Assembly: GCF_013266695.1 (NCBI RefSeq)
Contig: NZ_JABRXF010000003.1
Span: forward strand, 434,001 to 498,000
Origin: Hongsoonwoonella zoysiae
Lineage (GTDB): Bacteria; Pseudomonadota; Alphaproteobacteria; Rhizobiales; Stappiaceae
Reading direction: 5' to 3'
Length of the DNA stretch: 64,000 bases
A program made the translations under genes and the position numbers. Below, piece by piece: positions 27,483 through 35,672 of the stretch (the first letter of the stretch is position 1; each line of letters begins with the position of its first letter). The notes under the pieces were generated by a model. It was not told the DNA's origin and made no database searches. It saw only the letters and a program-made list of their open reading frames with translations.

Positions 27483-28439
27483 TCACTTGGGCCGCGGCCT
27501 GACGAATTTCTGCTCGATCGCCTCCTTGCCCCACTGGTCGCCGCGATATTCCTCCGCCAGCGTAAAACCGAACGCTTCGTAGAGCGCGCGCGCGGTGTCG
27601 AGCCCCTTCAGCGTCCAAAGGTGCGTCTCGGCAAATCCTTGCGCGTCGCAATGCTCCATGGCGCGGCGCATGAGGTCCTTGCCGAGGCCCCTTCCGCGCA
27701 ATCGCGGGTCCAGGAAGAACCAGCGCAAGTGCCCCCGGTTCTCGCCGAGGTCCTCCCCGTCGATGGCGATCGTGCCGCGCAGTTCGCCGCCCTCTTCCAC
27801 ATACCAGATTTCGTTGGCCGGGCTCTCCAGTCGGGGTGCGAATTCCGCGACCCCGCGCGCCACGATCGCCTCGAACATGACGCCGAAACCCCTTTCGCGC
27901 GCATAGTAGCTGCCGTGCATTTGCGCGATCCAGCCGACGATGCCGGGCCGGTATCCCGCCTTGATCACGGTGCCTTGCCTGTTCGCTGCATCCGTTTCGG
28001 CGCGCCCGTCGTCAAGCGCCTGGGAATAAAGCTCCAGCCCTTCCACCACGCATTGCCTCTGGGCGGTTTCCAGCGTCTCCAGCGCCCTTGCAACGCGCGT
28101 TTGCGCCCAGTTGGTGATCCCGGCGAATAATCGTTCGCCCTCCGCCGTGAGCTTCAGGTCCTTGCTGCGCGCGTCCGCTTCGCAGCGCGTTTCCTCAATG
28201 ATCCCCCGCTCCACCAGCATCTTTAGAAGCCGGCTGACGGTCGATTTTTCCAGAAGAAGCCTTTCGCAAAGCTGCTTTGCGCTCATCCCTCCGCACTCGC
28301 CCAGCTCGATGATCGCGTGAACGGCGGAGGCCGAATATTCGGTGCCCGCGAGCGTCTTCTGCATGAAACCCAGTTCACGCACCAGCTTGCGCGAGGCGGC
28401 TCTTATTCTGGAGACATCGGGGTCTGCTCGAAGGTTCAT
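27483..28439 (-). CDS. MarR-type regulator fused to GNAT acetyltransferase
   Basis: A 318-aa two-domain protein. Residues 1 to about 150 are a MarR winged helix (MSAKQLCERLLLEKSTVSRLLKMLVERGIIEE, then the DARSKDLKLT wing). Residues about 165-315 are a GNAT N-acetyltransferase with the acetyl-CoA loop RLRGRGLGKDLMRRAMEH and LWTLKGLDTARALYEAFGF. The MarR-GNAT fusion is a known family of unknown substrate. I prefer the ATG at 28439; an ATG at 28451 lies inside a perfect palindrome that probably serves as the protein's own operator. Confidence 0.88.
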   Translation of the reverse strand: MNLRADPDVSRIRAASRKLVRELGFMQKTLAGTEYSASAVHAIIELGECGGMSAKQLCERLLLEKSTVSRLLKMLVERGIIEETRCEADARSKDLKLTAEGERLFAGITNWAQTRVARALETLETAQRQCVVEGLELYSQALDDGRAETDAANRQGTVIKAGYRPGIVGWIAQMHGSYYARERGFGVMFEAIVARGVAEFAPRLESPANEIWYVEEGGELRGTIAIDGEDLGENRGHLRWFFLDPRLRGRGLGKDLMRRAMEHCDAQGFAETHLWTLKGLDTARALYEAFGFTLAEEYRGDQWGKEAIEQKFVRPRPK

Positions 28440-28446
28440 GGCCTCA

Positions 28447-28477
28447 CCCATATAGTTGTATGATACAACTATATGGG
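28447..28477 (-). promoter_or_regulatory. Perfect 31-bp palindrome over the MarR-GNAT start: likely autoregulatory operator
   Basis: Arms CCCATATAGTTGTAT (28447-28461) and ATACAACTATATGGG (28463-28477) match completely around one central base. MarR proteins usually bind palindromes of 15-20 bp overlapping their own promoter. The 15-bp arms and A/T-rich sequence in a G/C-rich region make chance unlikely. Confidence 0.7.
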
Positions 28478-28548
28478 TTCATCGCACTTGCAGCAAGCCG
28501 TCGCTTGCCACTTCCTGCAATGCGATGGCCAAGACTTCGAGCCTGTCC

Positions 28549-29409
28549 CTACTTCACCGGATCGAGGCTCGCCGGCGCCGGGATATCCTCGGGCACGAAG
28601 AAGTCGAGCGTCAGCTTCTTTGCGGGGTCGACGCGATACTTGTCGAAGTCGCTCACGCCGCGCGAGGCGAGGAACGTGTCGTCGATCAGGAAATTGCCTG
28701 TAAATTCCTTCGCAGGCGAGGTGAATATCTCGTAAGCCGCATCGGCAAGGATCGCCGGCTGACGGCTCGTGCGGATCATCTCGTCGCCGCCGATGATATT
28801 CTTGATCGCGGCAGTCGCGATCGTCGTGCGCGGCCAAAGCGCGTTGACGGCAATCCCCTTTTTGCGCAATTCGCCGGCCATTCCGAGCACGACAAGGCTC
28901 ATGCCGAATTTGGCGATGGCATAAGGAGTAAAGGGCGCAAACCATTTTTCCTGCATGTCGAGCGGAGGCGACAGCATCAGGATATGCGGGTTTTCCGCCT
29001 TGGCGAGATGAGACGCGGCGTATTTGGAGCACATCAACGTGCCGCGCGTGTTGATCTGGTGCATGAGGTCGAAACGCTTCATGTCGGTCTGCGCAACCGG
29101 CGTAAGCTGGATGGCCGAGGCATTGTTGACCAGGATATCGAGCCCGCCGAATTCCTCCGCTGTGCGGTCGATCGCCGCCTTCACGTTTTCCTCGTCGCGT
29201 ACATCGACGACGAGCGGCAGCGCCTTGCCGCCCGCGGCCTCGATTTCCTCGGCTGCCGTGTAGATCGTGCCTTCAAGCTTGGGATGCGGTTCCGCCGTCT
29301 TCGCTGCCACGGCGACATTCGCGCCATCGCGCGCGGCTTTCAGCGCGATTTCCTTGCCGATTCCGCGCGATGCGCCGGTGATGAAAAGTGTTTTGCCCTT
29401 GAGCGACAT
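28549..29409 (-). CDS. Short-chain dehydrogenase/reductase (HSDL2-like)
   Basis: A 286-aa NAD(P)-dependent oxidoreductase. Cofactor motif TGASRGIGKEIA near residue 11, NNAS, and the catalytic Tyr-x3-Lys in YAIAKFGMS, with Ser upstream in LMLSPPL. The segment TPVAQTDMKRFDLMHQINTRGT and the long C-terminus (KLTLDFFVPED) are characteristic of the HSDL2-like group linked to lipid metabolism. The ATG at 29409 has GGAG 8 nt upstream. Last gene of an acyl-CoA operon, about 23 bp after the crotonase gene. Confidence 0.87.
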   Translation of the reverse strand: MSLKGKTLFITGASRGIGKEIALKAARDGANVAVAAKTAEPHPKLEGTIYTAAEEIEAAGGKALPLVVDVRDEENVKAAIDRTAEEFGGLDILVNNASAIQLTPVAQTDMKRFDLMHQINTRGTLMCSKYAASHLAKAENPHILMLSPPLDMQEKWFAPFTPYAIAKFGMSLVVLGMAGELRKKGIAVNALWPRTTIATAAIKNIIGGDEMIRTSRQPAILADAAYEIFTSPAKEFTGNFLIDDTFLASRGVSDFDKYRVDPAKKLTLDFFVPEDIPAPASLDPVK

Positions 29410-29432
29410 TTTGTTTTCTCCGTTCGACGGCA

Positions 29433-30179
29433 TCAGCGCTTGGATTTGGCCATGAAGGCCGAAAAGGCGGCGAAGGCTTCCTTCGAGGTAAGACGTTCGG
29501 CGAAAGTCCGGATTTCGGCTTCGATCCGCTCTTTCAGCTCCGCCCGGTCGCCGATCAGGAGATCGCGCGAAAGGCGCATGGCCTCAGTTGGCTTTTCCGC
29601 AATCGCCTGTGCGATCTCAAGCGTGCGGGCCTTCAGTTCATCCTCGCCGACGATGTGGTTGACAATGCCGGCTTCCCTCGCCCGCTCGGCATCGAAGCCC
29701 TGCCCAAGGCAAAGCAGCTCGAATGCTCTTGCATGTCCCATCAGCCGGGGTCCGAGCAGGCTGGAGCCGGCCTCCGGCACGAGGCCAAGATCGATGAACG
29801 GCGTCTTGAAAAGCGAGCGCGCACTCGCCAACACCATGTCGCAGTGGAAGAGCACGGTCGTGCCAACACCGATCGCCAGCCCGTCGACACCCGCCACAAG
29901 CGGCTTCTCATTGCTGCCGAGCGCCCGCAGGAACCGCACCACAGGCGCGCCTTCGATATTGCCGCCGGCTGACGACTTCAGGAAATCGCCGATATCGTTT
30001 CCGGCGGTGAAAACCTCCGGCTGGCCGAGGATGACGTTGACGCGCAGATCGTCGTTCTCGTTTGCCGCTTCAAGCGCCTCGGCCATTGCCGCATACATCT
30101 CGCCGGTCAGCGCGTTCTTCTTTTCCGGCCGGTCGATGGTGAGGATCTGGACCGCGTCTTTTCGTTCAATACGGATCAT
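29433..30179 (-). CDS. Crotonase-family enoyl-CoA isomerase/hydratase-like protein
   Basis: A 248-aa crotonase-fold protein. At the two hydratase glutamate positions it has GLAIGVGTTVLFHCD (no Glu) and FKTPFIDLGLVPEAGSS (Phe in place of the second Glu, but Glu in PEAGSS). That pattern fits delta3,delta2-enoyl-CoA isomerases and PaaG-like enzymes better than hydratases. The oxyanion-hole region FTAGNDIGDF is intact. Middle gene of the operon: it follows the acyl-CoA dehydrogenase gene by 27 bp and precedes the SDR gene. Confidence 0.85.
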   Translation of the reverse strand: MIRIERKDAVQILTIDRPEKKNALTGEMYAAMAEALEAANENDDLRVNVILGQPEVFTAGNDIGDFLKSSAGGNIEGAPVVRFLRALGSNEKPLVAGVDGLAIGVGTTVLFHCDMVLASARSLFKTPFIDLGLVPEAGSSLLGPRLMGHARAFELLCLGQGFDAERAREAGIVNHIVGEDELKARTLEIAQAIAEKPTEAMRLSRDLLIGDRAELKERIEAEIRTFAERLTSKEAFAAFSAFMAKSKR

Positions 30180-30206
30180 TCAAAAAACCTTTTCGGATTT
30201 CATGCC

Positions 30207-31985
30207 TCAGGAAGCGAGTGCTTCGGCGTCGTATCCAAGCACCGCATCGGCAGCCGAAAGGATGTCCGCCTTGAGCCCGCTTGTCTGGCCGAGCTGGCTT
30301 CCCGCGAAATAGCGCGCCAGCTGCACGCGCCTTTTCTCCGCCGGCGCATCACCTGTCGATGCGACCGCCCCCTTGATCAGCAGCGCACCGCCCAGCGTCA
30401 CACCGGCAAGCCTCAGGAAAGGTGTCGCGCCTGAAAGCGCCTCGCCCATGCGCCCCTCCGCCATTGCGGCAAGCAGCCAGTCGCTTGCTTCTTCGAGATC
30501 GGCAACCGCCATATCCAGCTTGTCGGCCATCTCCGTGAAGCCCTCACGATTTGAGCCGCGCGCGCTGCCCGAGATTTCACGAAGTTCGCCGATGAAACCG
30601 CGAATGTGCTCACCGCCCGAAAGCGGCAGCTTGCGGGTGACGAGGTCGATCGCCTGGATGCCGTTGGTGCCTTCGTAGATCGGCGCGATGCGCGCATCGC
30701 GCAGCAGGCGTGCTGCACCCGTTTCCTCGATATAGCCCATCCCGCCGTGCACCTGTACGCCGAGCGAGGCGACCTCGACGCCGATGTCGGTCGAAAGCGC
30801 CTTGGCGATCGGCGTCAGCAGACCCGCGCGTTCGCTCCAGTGCTTTTTCGCCGCATCGCCTTCCGCCAGTTCGGCCATGTCGATGGCATGGGCGTTCAGA
30901 TAGCAGATCGCACGCGCCACTTGCGTATAGGCCTGCATGGAAAGCAATGTGCGTTTAATGTCCGGATGATGCGCGATCGCGCTCATGCCCTGCGATGTGT
31001 CGCCCGCGGCCCGGCCCTGCTTGCGCTCCAGCGCATAGGCGATCGCTTCCTGGCTTGCGCGTTCCCCCACACCCACGCCCTGGATACCGACGGCAAGGCG
31101 CGCGTTGTTCATCATCGTGAACATGCAGGCCAAACCCCGGTTTTCCTCGCCGATCAGCCAGCCGATAGCACCTTCATTATCGCCATATGCCATAGTGCAG
31201 GTGGGTGAGCCGTGAATGCCGAGCTTGTGCTCCACGCCCGCGCAGCGCACGTCGTTTCGCTCGCCGAGGCTCCCGTCGTCGTTGACGAGGAACTTCGGCA
31301 CGAGGAACAGCGATATCCCCTTGGTGCCCTGAGGCGCGTCCGGCAGGCGCGCGAGCACCAGATGCACGATGTTGTCTGTGAAATCATGCTCGCCGTAGGT
31401 GATGAATATCTTCTGGCCGAAGATGCGATAGGTGCCGTCGCCCGCCCGTTCGGCGCGCGCGCGAAGGGCGTTGAGATCGGAACCTGCCTGCGGCTCGGTC
31501 AGGTTCATCGTGCCCATCCACTCGCCGGAAACGAGCTTTGGTAGGAATTTCTCCTGCAACTCCGGGCTTGCGTGTTTTTGCAGCGCCTCTATAGCGCCGA
31601 TCGTCAGCGTCGGGCCGATGGCAAACGCCATGGAACCTGAATTCCAAAGCTCCATTGCAGCCGCATGCAGCATGGTCGGCAGGCCCTGCCCGCCGAACTC
31701 CGGATCTCCGGTCAGCGAATTCCAACCTCCCTCGCACCAGCGGGCGTAGGTCTCCTTCCAGCCGGGAGGCGTCATCACCTCTCCGTCTTTCAGCGGCGTG
31801 CCATGCCTGTCGCCGATCTCGTTCAGCGGGGCGATTTCCTCCGCGGCGAAGCGGCCGGCTTCAGCGATGATCGCATCGACGAGGTCTTCGGAAAGCTCCG
31901 CGTGGCGCGGTGCTGCCAGGACATCGGAAAGTCCGGCTACGGATTTCAGCGTGAACAGGATGTCGCCCACCGGTGCGCGATACAT
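30207..31985 (-). CDS. Acyl-CoA dehydrogenase, long form with C-terminal domain (DmdC-like)
   Basis: A 592-aa flavoenzyme forming the 2,3-double bond of acyl-CoA. It has MNLTEPQAGSDL and the FAD segment FGQKIFITYGEHDF, then MFTMMNNARLAVGIQGVG, VQVHGGMGYIEETGAARLLRDARI and the catalytic Glu in IYEGTNGIQAIDLVTRK. About 130 extra C-terminal residues place it in the long group that includes DmdC (methylmercaptopropionyl-CoA dehydrogenase), whose N-terminus (YRAPVxDxxFxL) it matches from memory. General fatty-acyl-CoA dehydrogenases share this shape, so substrate is open. First gene of a three-gene operon behind an 18-bp palindrome. Confidence 0.88.
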   Translation of the reverse strand: MYRAPVGDILFTLKSVAGLSDVLAAPRHAELSEDLVDAIIAEAGRFAAEEIAPLNEIGDRHGTPLKDGEVMTPPGWKETYARWCEGGWNSLTGDPEFGGQGLPTMLHAAAMELWNSGSMAFAIGPTLTIGAIEALQKHASPELQEKFLPKLVSGEWMGTMNLTEPQAGSDLNALRARAERAGDGTYRIFGQKIFITYGEHDFTDNIVHLVLARLPDAPQGTKGISLFLVPKFLVNDDGSLGERNDVRCAGVEHKLGIHGSPTCTMAYGDNEGAIGWLIGEENRGLACMFTMMNNARLAVGIQGVGVGERASQEAIAYALERKQGRAAGDTSQGMSAIAHHPDIKRTLLSMQAYTQVARAICYLNAHAIDMAELAEGDAAKKHWSERAGLLTPIAKALSTDIGVEVASLGVQVHGGMGYIEETGAARLLRDARIAPIYEGTNGIQAIDLVTRKLPLSGGEHIRGFIGELREISGSARGSNREGFTEMADKLDMAVADLEEASDWLLAAMAEGRMGEALSGATPFLRLAGVTLGGALLIKGAVASTGDAPAEKRRVQLARYFAGSQLGQTSGLKADILSAADAVLGYDAEALAS

Positions 31986-32094
31986 GTTGCGTTTTCTCCC
32001 TATAGCCCCAAGCGCTGTTTTTCTTGACGAAACGCCTTGCCGCCCGCATTACCCGATACACACTCGGCCCTCGGGCCGGACGGACATTACCGCA

Positions 32095-32112
32095 GTTGAC
32101 GTTAACGTCAAC
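32095..32112 (-). promoter_or_regulatory. Perfect 18-bp palindrome in the acyl-CoA dehydrogenase promoter region
   Basis: GTTGACGTTAACGTCAAC is fully symmetrical. It lies 110 bp upstream of the acyl-CoA dehydrogenase gene and 58 bp upstream of the divergent tsaC/sua5 gene. TTxACGT/ACGTxAA half-sites are the kind I recall for MerR-type LiuR regulators of acyl-CoA and branched-chain degradation in proteobacteria. The regulator assignment is a guess. Confidence 0.5.
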
Positions 32113-32169
32113 CATAAACGCATCCCCCTCTCCCTCTGTTGAGCGGAGGCGGAACCTCCGGGTAAGGCA

Positions 32170-33159
32170 ATGCTACGCTGGATCATAAGCCCCGAAACAC
32201 GGGATTTGCGCGACGCGCCGGAATTTACCGCCGCCGTCTCCGCGCTCCGTTCGGGCCAGCTTGTCGCCATCCCCACGGAAACGGTCTACGGGCTCGGGGC
32301 GGATGCCACGAACCCGCAAGCCTGCGCGGGTATCTACGCCGCGAAAGGCCGGCCGAGTTTCAACCCCCTCATCGCCCATGTTCCCTCGCTTGAGGAGGCC
32401 GAAAAGCATGGGCGGTTCGACGCGCGCGCCAGAAGGCTGGCCGAAGCTTTCTGGCCCGGCCCGCTGACCCTCGTCGTGCCACGGCGCGCGGAAAGCCCTG
32501 TTTGCGACCTGGCAACCGCAGGCCTCGACACGATTGCGTTACGCGTGCCCGCGGCACGGATCATGCGCGATCTTTCTTGCGCGGCGGGCTGCCCTATCGC
32601 GGCGCCCAGCGCCAACCGCTCAGGGCGCATCAGCGCCACCACGGCGGATGATGTTATCGAAGATCTTGGTCAGCATATCGCCGTCGTTATCGATACCGGG
32701 CCCACGCCCGTCGGCGTGGAATCGACCATTGTCGCGCTGACCGATGATGTCCCGCGCCTCCTGCGTCCAGGCGGCCTGTCGCGCGGGGATATCGAAGCCA
32801 TCCTCGGCGAACCGCTAAAGCGGACGGGCGCGGATGACGAAGCGCCCGCCGCCCCCGGTATGCTGTCCTCGCACTACGCGCCGAATGCACGGCTCAGGCT
32901 CGACGCGCAGAACGTCAGGCCGGGAGAAGCGCTTCTGGCATTCGGCCTTCCGCTGCCGCCCGGAGCCGAACGGGCGGTGGCGGTCGAAAGCCTGAGCGAG
33001 ACGGGCAACCTCGTGGAAGCGGCCGCGCGCCTTTTCACCGCGCTGCGGAAACTGGATGCAAGCGGCGCGTCCGCAATCTGCGTCATGCCCGTTCCTTGCG
33101 AGGGGCTGGGCGAAGCAATCAACGACCGCCTTGCCCGCGCTTCCGCTCCCCGCCCCTGA
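32170..33159 (+). CDS. L-threonylcarbamoyladenylate synthase (Sua5/TsaC, long form)
   Basis: A 329-aa enzyme making threonylcarbamoyl-AMP from threonine, bicarbonate and ATP for the t6A37 modification of ANN-reading tRNAs. The YrdC domain (about 10-200) shows PTETVYGLGADA, KGRPSFNPLIAHV, FWPGPLTLV and PSANRSGRIS, with the STIV motif near 180. The C-terminal Sua5 domain follows (APGMLSSHYAPNARLRL linker). This two-domain form is the Sua5 type rather than short TsaC. Divergent from the acyl-CoA operon. Confidence 0.92.
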   Translation: MLRWIISPETRDLRDAPEFTAAVSALRSGQLVAIPTETVYGLGADATNPQACAGIYAAKGRPSFNPLIAHVPSLEEAEKHGRFDARARRLAEAFWPGPLTLVVPRRAESPVCDLATAGLDTIALRVPAARIMRDLSCAAGCPIAAPSANRSGRISATTADDVIEDLGQHIAVVIDTGPTPVGVESTIVALTDDVPRLLRPGGLSRGDIEAILGEPLKRTGADDEAPAAPGMLSSHYAPNARLRLDAQNVRPGEALLAFGLPLPPGAERAVAVESLSETGNLVEAAARLFTALRKLDASGASAICVMPVPCEGLGEAINDRLARASAPRP

Positions 33160-33700
33160 AGGAGTGCTTGCGTACGTTCGAACCGCAGCCGTCAGCGGCA
33201 AATACGCTTGGCTGCGAAAGAATAACTGTGGCCATTATGCCGCAGACGATACCTATCCACAGCATTGCAATCCAACGTTTGAACAGCTTGACATATCGAG
33301 GCCGAAAAGTTGCCGCTCCAATAACTTCAAGATTCTCAATATCTTTTTCCGCGCTGCGCTGCGGAACATGTCCAGTTGAGGCGAGATTTTTCTGGCAAAT
33401 ATTACAGTTCGCAACGATGCTTGTCTTAAGTCTACATGATATTGGCTTCGCATCCGCGAACGAATCATCTAGTATTTAACTTGTAAACCTTGGTGATGCA
33501 GCGGACCTCCCCACGAGCCTGGTGGCTCGCAACTCTTCCCGGAGCAGGCTCCTCCAGTCTGCTCCGTTTCTTCTTTCCGGCCCATCGCCTTCCACGAAAT
33601 TCTACCAACGTCGAAACGCCGATTGAGGTGCCGCATTGACTTGGGCACTCACCCCCGGTCACATGGGTGCAACACTCATGCGGGCAAATGGACAACACCC
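33160..33700 (+). other. 540-bp gene-poor stretch with two tandem hairpins
   Basis: The first 320 bp are A/T-rich with no coding-like frame. Two hairpins follow: CGAGCC/GGCTCG (33514-33519 and 33524-33529, loop TGGT) and GGAGCAG/CTGCTCC (33541-33547 and 33559-33565), the second followed by a pyrimidine-rich run (GTTTCTTCTTTCC). They could be a terminator, part of a small RNA or a leader of the next gene. No tRNA or SRP RNA signature was found. Confidence 0.4.
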
Positions 33701-34630
33701 TTGGCGACGCTGCTGCTTCATCACACGGCCTATCTCGACCATCTGACGCCTGTCGGCCATCCCGAACGGCCGGACCGTATCCGCGCCATCGACAGGATCC
33801 TGGAGCATGAGCGGTTTCAGTCGCTGGAGCGCGAGCCGGCGCCGCTCGGCAATGTGGACGATGTGCTGCGGGCCCATCCGGCGGAATATGTCGACATGAT
33901 CCGCAATGCGGTGCCCTCGGAAGGGCTCTTCAGGCTGGATATGGACACCACCGTTTCGCCGGGAAGCTGGGAGGCCGCGATGCGGGGCGTCGGCGGGGCC
34001 TGCCTCGCGGTGGACGAGGTCGTGACGGGCAAGGTATCCAATGCGTTTTCCGCCTCGCGCCCGCCCGGCCATCATGCCGAACGCATTCGCGCCATGGGCT
34101 TTTGCCTGTTCAACAACGCGGCGGTCGCCGCGCGCCACGCTCAGGCAAAACATGGCGCGGAGCGCGTGGCCGTTGTCGATTTCGACGTGCACCACGGCAA
34201 CGGCACACAGGACATTTTCTGGTCCGATCCCTCGCTCATGTATTGCTCCACCCATCAGGCGCCCTTCTACCCGGGTTCTGGCGCCGCGAATGAGACCGGA
34301 GACCACGACAATATCGTCAACGCTCCCTTGAGCGCCGGCGACGGCAGCGCGGAGTTCCGGGAGGCGATGGAGATCGTGGTCCTGCCCCGGCTTGAAGCGT
34401 TCGCGCCCGATCTTGTCATCATTTCCGCAGGCTTCGATGCCCATGTACGCGATCCGCTCGGCGGGCTGAACCTTGTGGAGACGGATTTCGCCTGGGCGAC
34501 GGAACGGCTCATGGACGTGGCGACCCGCCATGCGCAAGGCCGCGTCGTCTCGCTGCTGGAGGGTGGTTATGATCTGGAGGGTCTTGCGCGTTCCGCCGCC
34601 GCCCATGTCATGACGCTGATGACGGCTTGA
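33701..34630 (+). CDS. Histone deacetylase-like amidohydrolase (acetylpolyamine/HDAC family)
   Basis: A zinc deacetylase of about 309 aa. Motifs: HPERPDRIRAI at the N-terminus, SRPPGHHAERIRAMGFCLFNNAA with the catalytic His pair, FDVHHGNGTQDIFW with Asp and His zinc ligands, and SAGFDAHVRDPLGG with the second zinc Asp. The catalytic Tyr is expected in the EGGYDL region near the end. Bacterial members deacetylate polyamines or small amides. Only TTG starts are available near the conserved N-terminus (33701 preferred, 33623 alternative), which is unusual. It begins the HDAC-xseB-dxs set found together in rhizobia. Confidence 0.87.
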   Translation: MATLLLHHTAYLDHLTPVGHPERPDRIRAIDRILEHERFQSLEREPAPLGNVDDVLRAHPAEYVDMIRNAVPSEGLFRLDMDTTVSPGSWEAAMRGVGGACLAVDEVVTGKVSNAFSASRPPGHHAERIRAMGFCLFNNAAVAARHAQAKHGAERVAVVDFDVHHGNGTQDIFWSDPSLMYCSTHQAPFYPGSGAANETGDHDNIVNAPLSAGDGSAEFREAMEIVVLPRLEAFAPDLVIISAGFDAHVRDPLGGLNLVETDFAWATERLMDVATRHAQGRVVSLLEGGYDLEGLARSAAAHVMTLMTA

Positions 34631-34745
34631 GCCTGCCCCGGCGTGCCGAACCATCCACAGCCGCGGAAAACGCCGGCCTTGACCTCTTTCGTCGCGCGTC
34701 CGATCTTCGGCGCGAGAAGATACCGACCGCCGGGAGATAATACGG

Positions 34746-35000
34746 ATGACCAGCGAAACGAAAGGCAGCGACGTTTCGGCCATGTCCTTCGAGGATGCGT
34801 TGAAGGAACTGGAGGTCATCGTCTCCCGCCTTGAGCGTGGCGACGTGCCGCTTGAAGAAAGCATCACCCTTTATGAAAAGGGCGATGCGCTGCGCCGGCA
34901 CTGCGACAAGCTCCTGAAAGCGGCGGAGGCGAAAGTGGAAAAAATCCAGCTTTCCAAGGACGGTACAGCCTCCGGCGCGGAACCTCTCGACGTCGAATAA
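34746..35000 (+). CDS. xseB: Exodeoxyribonuclease VII small subunit XseB
   Basis: An 84-aa subunit of ExoVII, which degrades single-stranded DNA with the large subunit XseA. The family core [41 protein letters not shown] is fully conserved (residues about 13-55), forming the helical hairpin that binds XseA. GGGAGA lies 8-9 nt before the ATG. XseA is not in this window; xseB apart from xseA but near dxs is a common bacterial arrangement. Confidence 0.95.
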   Translation: MTSETKGSDVSAMSFEDALKELEVIVSRLERGDVPLEESITLYEKGDALRRHCDKLLKAAEAKVEKIQLSKDGTASGAEPLDVE

Positions 35001-35672
35001 CGTCCTTGGCTCCTCCTCGCACGACCTCTTGAAGCGGCGAACAAGCGGATCACGCACTGTCTGACGCGAATATTGTCGTGCACCGCAAAATACAATTTAT
35101 GCGTGCAGCGACGCCGGCGTGTTTGCTCCATCTGACTTGGCCCTGTTTCGCCCAGCGACGCCGGCACTTTCGCATAATGCAGGAAAAACGGCCCCAAGCC
35201 ATGGCGCAAGCGTGTGCGAAAAGGCTCATGGATACGGTATGCTTCAATCCGGCATCCATAATTTACGTTACGGAAATTTCATAGCTTTCGCCCGAGCGCA
35301 CCTATTCGCCCGCAGCTATCGACTTCCCGCACCCGCGGCTTTGCACATGAAGGCGGAATATCCCCGCGTGGAAACAAAAAAAGGGCCGCGCGAAGGCGGC
35401 CCTAAGTCGATCACTGTGCACGTGGCCCCATCGACCACAACCTATGTTTAGTAGAATTCTCGCCGGAATGCACCCCCCAAATGGATGAATCGCGCATTAC
35501 GGGAGATTGATTCACTTCACAATCATGTTTGTAGCGCAGTGTTGACAAGACGCGCGATTCACTCTCGTCCATCATGATTTGCACCACATATACGCTTGGT
35601 GTAAGCCAAGGCCCTTGTGCAATCAGACCAGGTCATGAACCTGGCGTTTCAACGACAGATGCGACGCAAATC
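35001..35672. other. 670-bp intergenic region upstream of dxs
   Basis: No convincing protein gene. Contents: a 13-bp direct repeat CAGCGACGCCGGC at 35106-35118 and 35153-35165; a minus-strand intrinsic terminator at about 35382-35404; and a TTGACA box at 35542-35547 in plus orientation that could be the -35 element of the dxs promoter. A minus-strand small RNA may end at the terminator. Confidence 0.45.
35379..35404 (-). terminator. Rho-independent terminator on the minus strand
   Basis: On the minus strand a stem with arms AGGGCCGC and GCGGCCCT around a 6-nt loop containing UUCG is followed directly by seven T residues. No protein gene on this strand leads into it for at least 170 bp, since the region upstream lies between the dxs start and this point. 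On the plus strand the stem is preceded, not followed, by the homopolymer run, so it should stop leftward transcription. It implies a short untranslated RNA starting somewhere within about 35,450-35,570. Confidence 0.6.

Noticed and set aside
35106-35165. 13-bp direct repeat before dxs as a possible attachment site
   Set aside because: The copies are only 47 bp apart, no integrase or tRNA is nearby, and the sequence CAGCGACGCCGGC is ordinary for a G/C-rich genome.
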